From the NCBI GenBank assembly GCA_964636275.1, contig CAZWRN010000006.1, forward strand, positions 1 to 59,678: a stretch of 59,678 nucleotides of DNA, written 5' to 3'. Origin of the DNA: CAZWRN01 sp964636275 (GTDB lineage Bacteria; Patescibacteriota; Microgenomatia; Daviesbacterales; UBA10151). Both the position numbers and the translations under genes were made by a program. Position 1 is the stretch's first letter. The number at the start of each line of letters is the position of its first letter. A model generated the notes under the pieces. The model saw nothing but the letters and a program-made list of their open reading frames with translations, searched no databases and was not told the DNA's origin. Positions 57,578 through 59,678 of this stretch are shown one piece after another.

Positions 57578-58789
57578 TTAGTTATAAATCCCTGCTTTAC
57601 GTTTTTCTTTTTTGAGTTCGTTTTTATGCTTCCTTTGGCAATCCTGTAAACCGCAATTAGTTTGGTCAATCCGTTTTGGCTTATAAGCCCGCTCACAGTA
57701 CTTGCAGGTTGTATATTCACCTGAGCGTATTAACAGTTCCTTAACTGTAAGTTTCTGCCCCCCATTAATTGCAATTAACCAATTTAGTTGCTGCACAATC
57801 TTATAGGGATCTTCCGATTTAGCCAGATCTTCATCATTGATTTTGGTTAAGTAAGGTTTCTGACTTATTGATCTAAACCGGATGCCAAAAGAACCATAGC
57901 TTAAAAGTGTAACCCGCCAATTATCTAGTTCATTCATGGGCATAGCGTGCTTTTTTAATAGTTCTGTACCTTTCGCTTTCAGCAATTCATCTACTCTATT
58001 TTCCGCCTCCAAAATATCAGTTGGATTCAAATCAGATTCTTCTGACTTCTCAAGCACCTTTTTCATTCTTGAAAACTCAATTTCGAGCTCAACCATCCTC
58101 TCATCCCAAAGCCTTGATAAATCATCAGCAAAAGCAAAAAACTTGTTATACCTAAGCATTGTTTCTTTAAGGAATTTATTGGTTACTCCTGTAGTAAACA
58201 TTTTTCTCACTGATTCCCCCAATTTAACCCACTCCTCAGGCGTTCTAAATAATCCCATACCGCTTATCTCTAAAGTAAGGCGACTTTGTAAAAACTTAAG
58301 ATGGTAAAGTTGATTTTTTGTATAAAATGTCTCCATTGTATCGCCAAGTTCTTTAGCAATTGTAGTAAATGCACTGCTTCTATCTACTCTCTTGGACCAG
58401 GGAATAAATTTTTTCTTAGCCGGATACTCCACCATATCCCTTTCTTTGTAAGGGTCAAGCCAGTTATGTCCTCCTAAATGAAGAGTTCCAGTCATGTAAA
58501 ATACTTCGGGTTTGATCTTTTCAAATTGAACTTGTCCGACATATTCTTCCGGAACAAATCTCCATTCCATTTTGCCATCAAATTGAGCAAAAACTTCACG
58601 CATTTTAACCACTCCCTTGGAGACTCTTACTGCTGGAAACAAATACCCTTTCTTTTCTAGAAATTCCAATTCACTATCCCCGGTTCTTATCCCATATTGA
58701 TAGCAGTAACTTATAAAGTTGCTTTTCGTCATTAAATCTCTTTGCCTAAAAGATGGCTGCAAGTCACTCTTTTTAATTTTTATACTCAT
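57578..58789 (-). CDS. 403-residue protein with C-terminal zinc ribbon (element 2)
   Basis: The long helical region is unknown; the C-terminal 40 residues show CKYCERAYKPKRIDQTNCGLQDCQRKHK, a CxxC...CxxxxC zinc ribbon like that of CGNR-type proteins. It may bind nucleic acid. It is the first gene of a run that includes the 90-residue and ATPase genes. Confidence 0.6.
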   Translation of the reverse strand: MSIKIKKSDLQPSFRQRDLMTKSNFISYCYQYGIRTGDSELEFLEKKGYLFPAVRVSKGVVKMREVFAQFDGKMEWRFVPEEYVGQVQFEKIKPEVFYMTGTLHLGGHNWLDPYKERDMVEYPAKKKFIPWSKRVDRSSAFTTIAKELGDTMETFYTKNQLYHLKFLQSRLTLEISGMGLFRTPEEWVKLGESVRKMFTTGVTNKFLKETMLRYNKFFAFADDLSRLWDERMVELEIEFSRMKKVLEKSEESDLNPTDILEAENRVDELLKAKGTELLKKHAMPMNELDNWRVTLLSYGSFGIRFRSISQKPYLTKINDEDLAKSEDPYKIVQQLNWLIAINGGQKLTVKELLIRSGEYTTCKYCERAYKPKRIDQTNCGLQDCQRKHKNELKKEKRKAGIYN

Positions 58790-58866
58790 ATTTATTTAAC
58801 CAGCTGATTATACTCGCTTTGAAAATATAGTGAGTAGAGAGGTAGGGTAATCTAGGAATTAATTAA

Positions 58867-59678
58867 TCAAATTGTTTTATCTGCTAAGTAAGCCTCAATA
58901 TCTTCATCAAATTTATACATACTTTGTTCAATTAAATCATCAAAGTTAGGTGCAACTGTTGTGTGTTCATCTCCAAAAATTGCTGCCAATTCTTTCCTTT
59001 GTGATTCATTACCAAGCATAATTGCCGATAACATGTGTTCTCCAAATCCACGTTCAGTTTCTGTCAATTGTAAAAACTCTTTAACTTTTTGAGAATTCCC
59101 TGAGGTATCTTGACCATCACCAATAAAATAAAATGCGGAAGCATAATCAGGATATTCAAAAGTTTCCTTATTTAAATCTGCTGCAGCTTTTTGAATTGCC
59201 GGCAACATATTGGTTCCACCTTGAGTATGAAGAGCCTGCATGAGACGTGCTTTAATTGTAGATTTGGAACCATCACTCCAATCGTAGCGTGTCGGGCTGT
59301 CATACTCCTGATCGTATGATTTTAATTCGACTACAGTATCTGAAAAAATATTATTAGCGTATCTTATAAAGCCGAATTCTTCACTAATTCTGGAAAATAG
59401 TTCGTTATAAAAAACTAACTGTTTTCTTGCCATGTTTAATTTCTCCCCAGCCATTGAACCACTGACATCAACCATAATAGAAGCTAGAAACTTAGGTTTA
59501 ATAGATGGTTTAATCACACGGGGGTTTTTAACAGTACCAAAGAGTAGATTTCTTGGTCTCATAACTGAATGTCTATTAAACGCTCCTTGACGGGTTAATG
59601 AATCTTCATCAAGCTCAACTTCGTCCTGACGAGGTAATCTTTCTACAAAATAGTCAAACCACTGGTCAACTAGAGGGG
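58867..59678 (-). CDS. VWA-domain protein, 5' end cut by window (element 2)
   Basis: The frame stays open to the window edge (38 further codons before the Met at 59562), so the gene is partial. The MIDAS motif is MVDVSGSMAGEK, with the Thr in THGGTNM and Asp in IGDGQDTSGN, typical of VWA metal-binding domains; the RPRNLLFGTVKNPR strip before it resembles CobT-like VWA proteins. Such proteins often pair with MoxR-type ATPases, but the nearest ATPase here is not clearly one. The partner is likely beyond the window. Confidence 0.7.
   Translation of the reverse strand, partial: PLVDQWFDYFVERLPRQDEVELDEDSLTRQGAFNRHSVMRPRNLLFGTVKNPRVIKPSIKPKFLASIMVDVSGSMAGEKLNMARKQLVFYNELFSRISEEFGFIRYANNIFSDTVVELKSYDQEYDSPTRYDWSDGSKSTIKARLMQALHTQGGTNMLPAIQKAAADLNKETFEYPDYASAFYFIGDGQDTSGNSQKVKEFLQLTETERGFGEHMLSAIMLGNESQRKELAAIFGDEHTTVAPNFDDLIEQSMYKFDEDIEAYLADKTI

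Noticed and set aside
57532..57720. 62-residue ORF
   Set aside because: Out-of-frame shadow of the 403-residue gene, with no ribosome-binding site.
1..59678. Alternative genetic code with UGA as Gly (SR1/Gracilibacteria)
   Set aside because: UGA ends genes in ATGA overlaps (19534, 45781, 55748, 57244), so it is a stop here.

Overview
The window looks like a chromosome segment of a Candidate Phyla Radiation bacterium, most likely Microgenomates (OP11) or a relative. This is inferred from AT-rich DNA, compact gene order, short overlapping genes, a generic translation/cell-envelope gene set, stand-alone membrane and secreted proteins with Ser/Pro-rich linkers, four-helix-bundle (S23-type) proteins beside core genes and many short intergenic tandem repeats. 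UGA is used as a stop in several overlapping gene pairs (for example near 19534, 45781 and 55748), so the code is standard and not the SR1/Gracilibacteria code.

Layout. (1) 1-9.4 kb: LytR_C-type protein, CPA2 antiporter, RluA-type pseudouridine synthase, a split membrane-sensor/histidine-kinase/response-regulator group, a DUF2156 acyl/aminoacyl-transferase-like protein, and a pyruvoyl arginine decarboxylase coupled to an EamA transporter. (2) 9.4-17.7 kb: secreted FN3 protein, small envelope proteins, DksA-like zinc finger, Lgt-like protein, galU, efp, four-helix protein, pepA. (3) 17.8-about 27.8 kb: mobile element 1, inserted at tRNA-Leu(CAA), with a large serine recombinase, VirD4/TraG-like ATPase, replication-relaxation protein, a 1029-residue beta-helix surface protein and two XRE regulators. 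(4) 27.8-53.5 kb: core region with dnaB, manC, a T-box leader ahead of hisG/hisS, rpmE, prfA-rlmE-prmC, htrA, ctpA, rpsF-ssb-rpsR, two cohesin/dockerin surface proteins and ychF. (5) 53.5 kb to the window end: mobile element 2, abutting the 5' end of ychF, with serine recombinase, excisionase-like HTH, P-loop ATPase, zinc-ribbon protein and a VWA protein cut by the window edge.

The most notable signals are not protein families. First, a ~55-nt structured RNA occurs twice, before hisS and before rpmE (bL31), with identical geometry and compensatory base changes. Second, many genes have a promoter whose -10 hexamer ends only 6-8 nt before the start codon, which predicts leaderless mRNAs. Third, tandem repeats of quite different sequence share an exact 7-bp period and have entered coding sequence in places. 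Fourth, element 1 carries the same 10-bp operator half-site at the recombinase promoter and at an XRE regulator promoter, and two tandem 62-bp copies of a tRNA-Leu 5'-end mimic precede its attachment tRNA.

How genes work together: the hisG-hisS segment appears to be controlled by His-tRNA charging (T-box with UGGG bulge) plus the new RNA motif. HtrA, CtpA, the beta-helix protein, FN3 protein and cohesin/dockerin proteins form the exported set. The two recombinase modules each end exactly in the host gene they target. All functional calls are from reading motifs by eye; no database search was possible.
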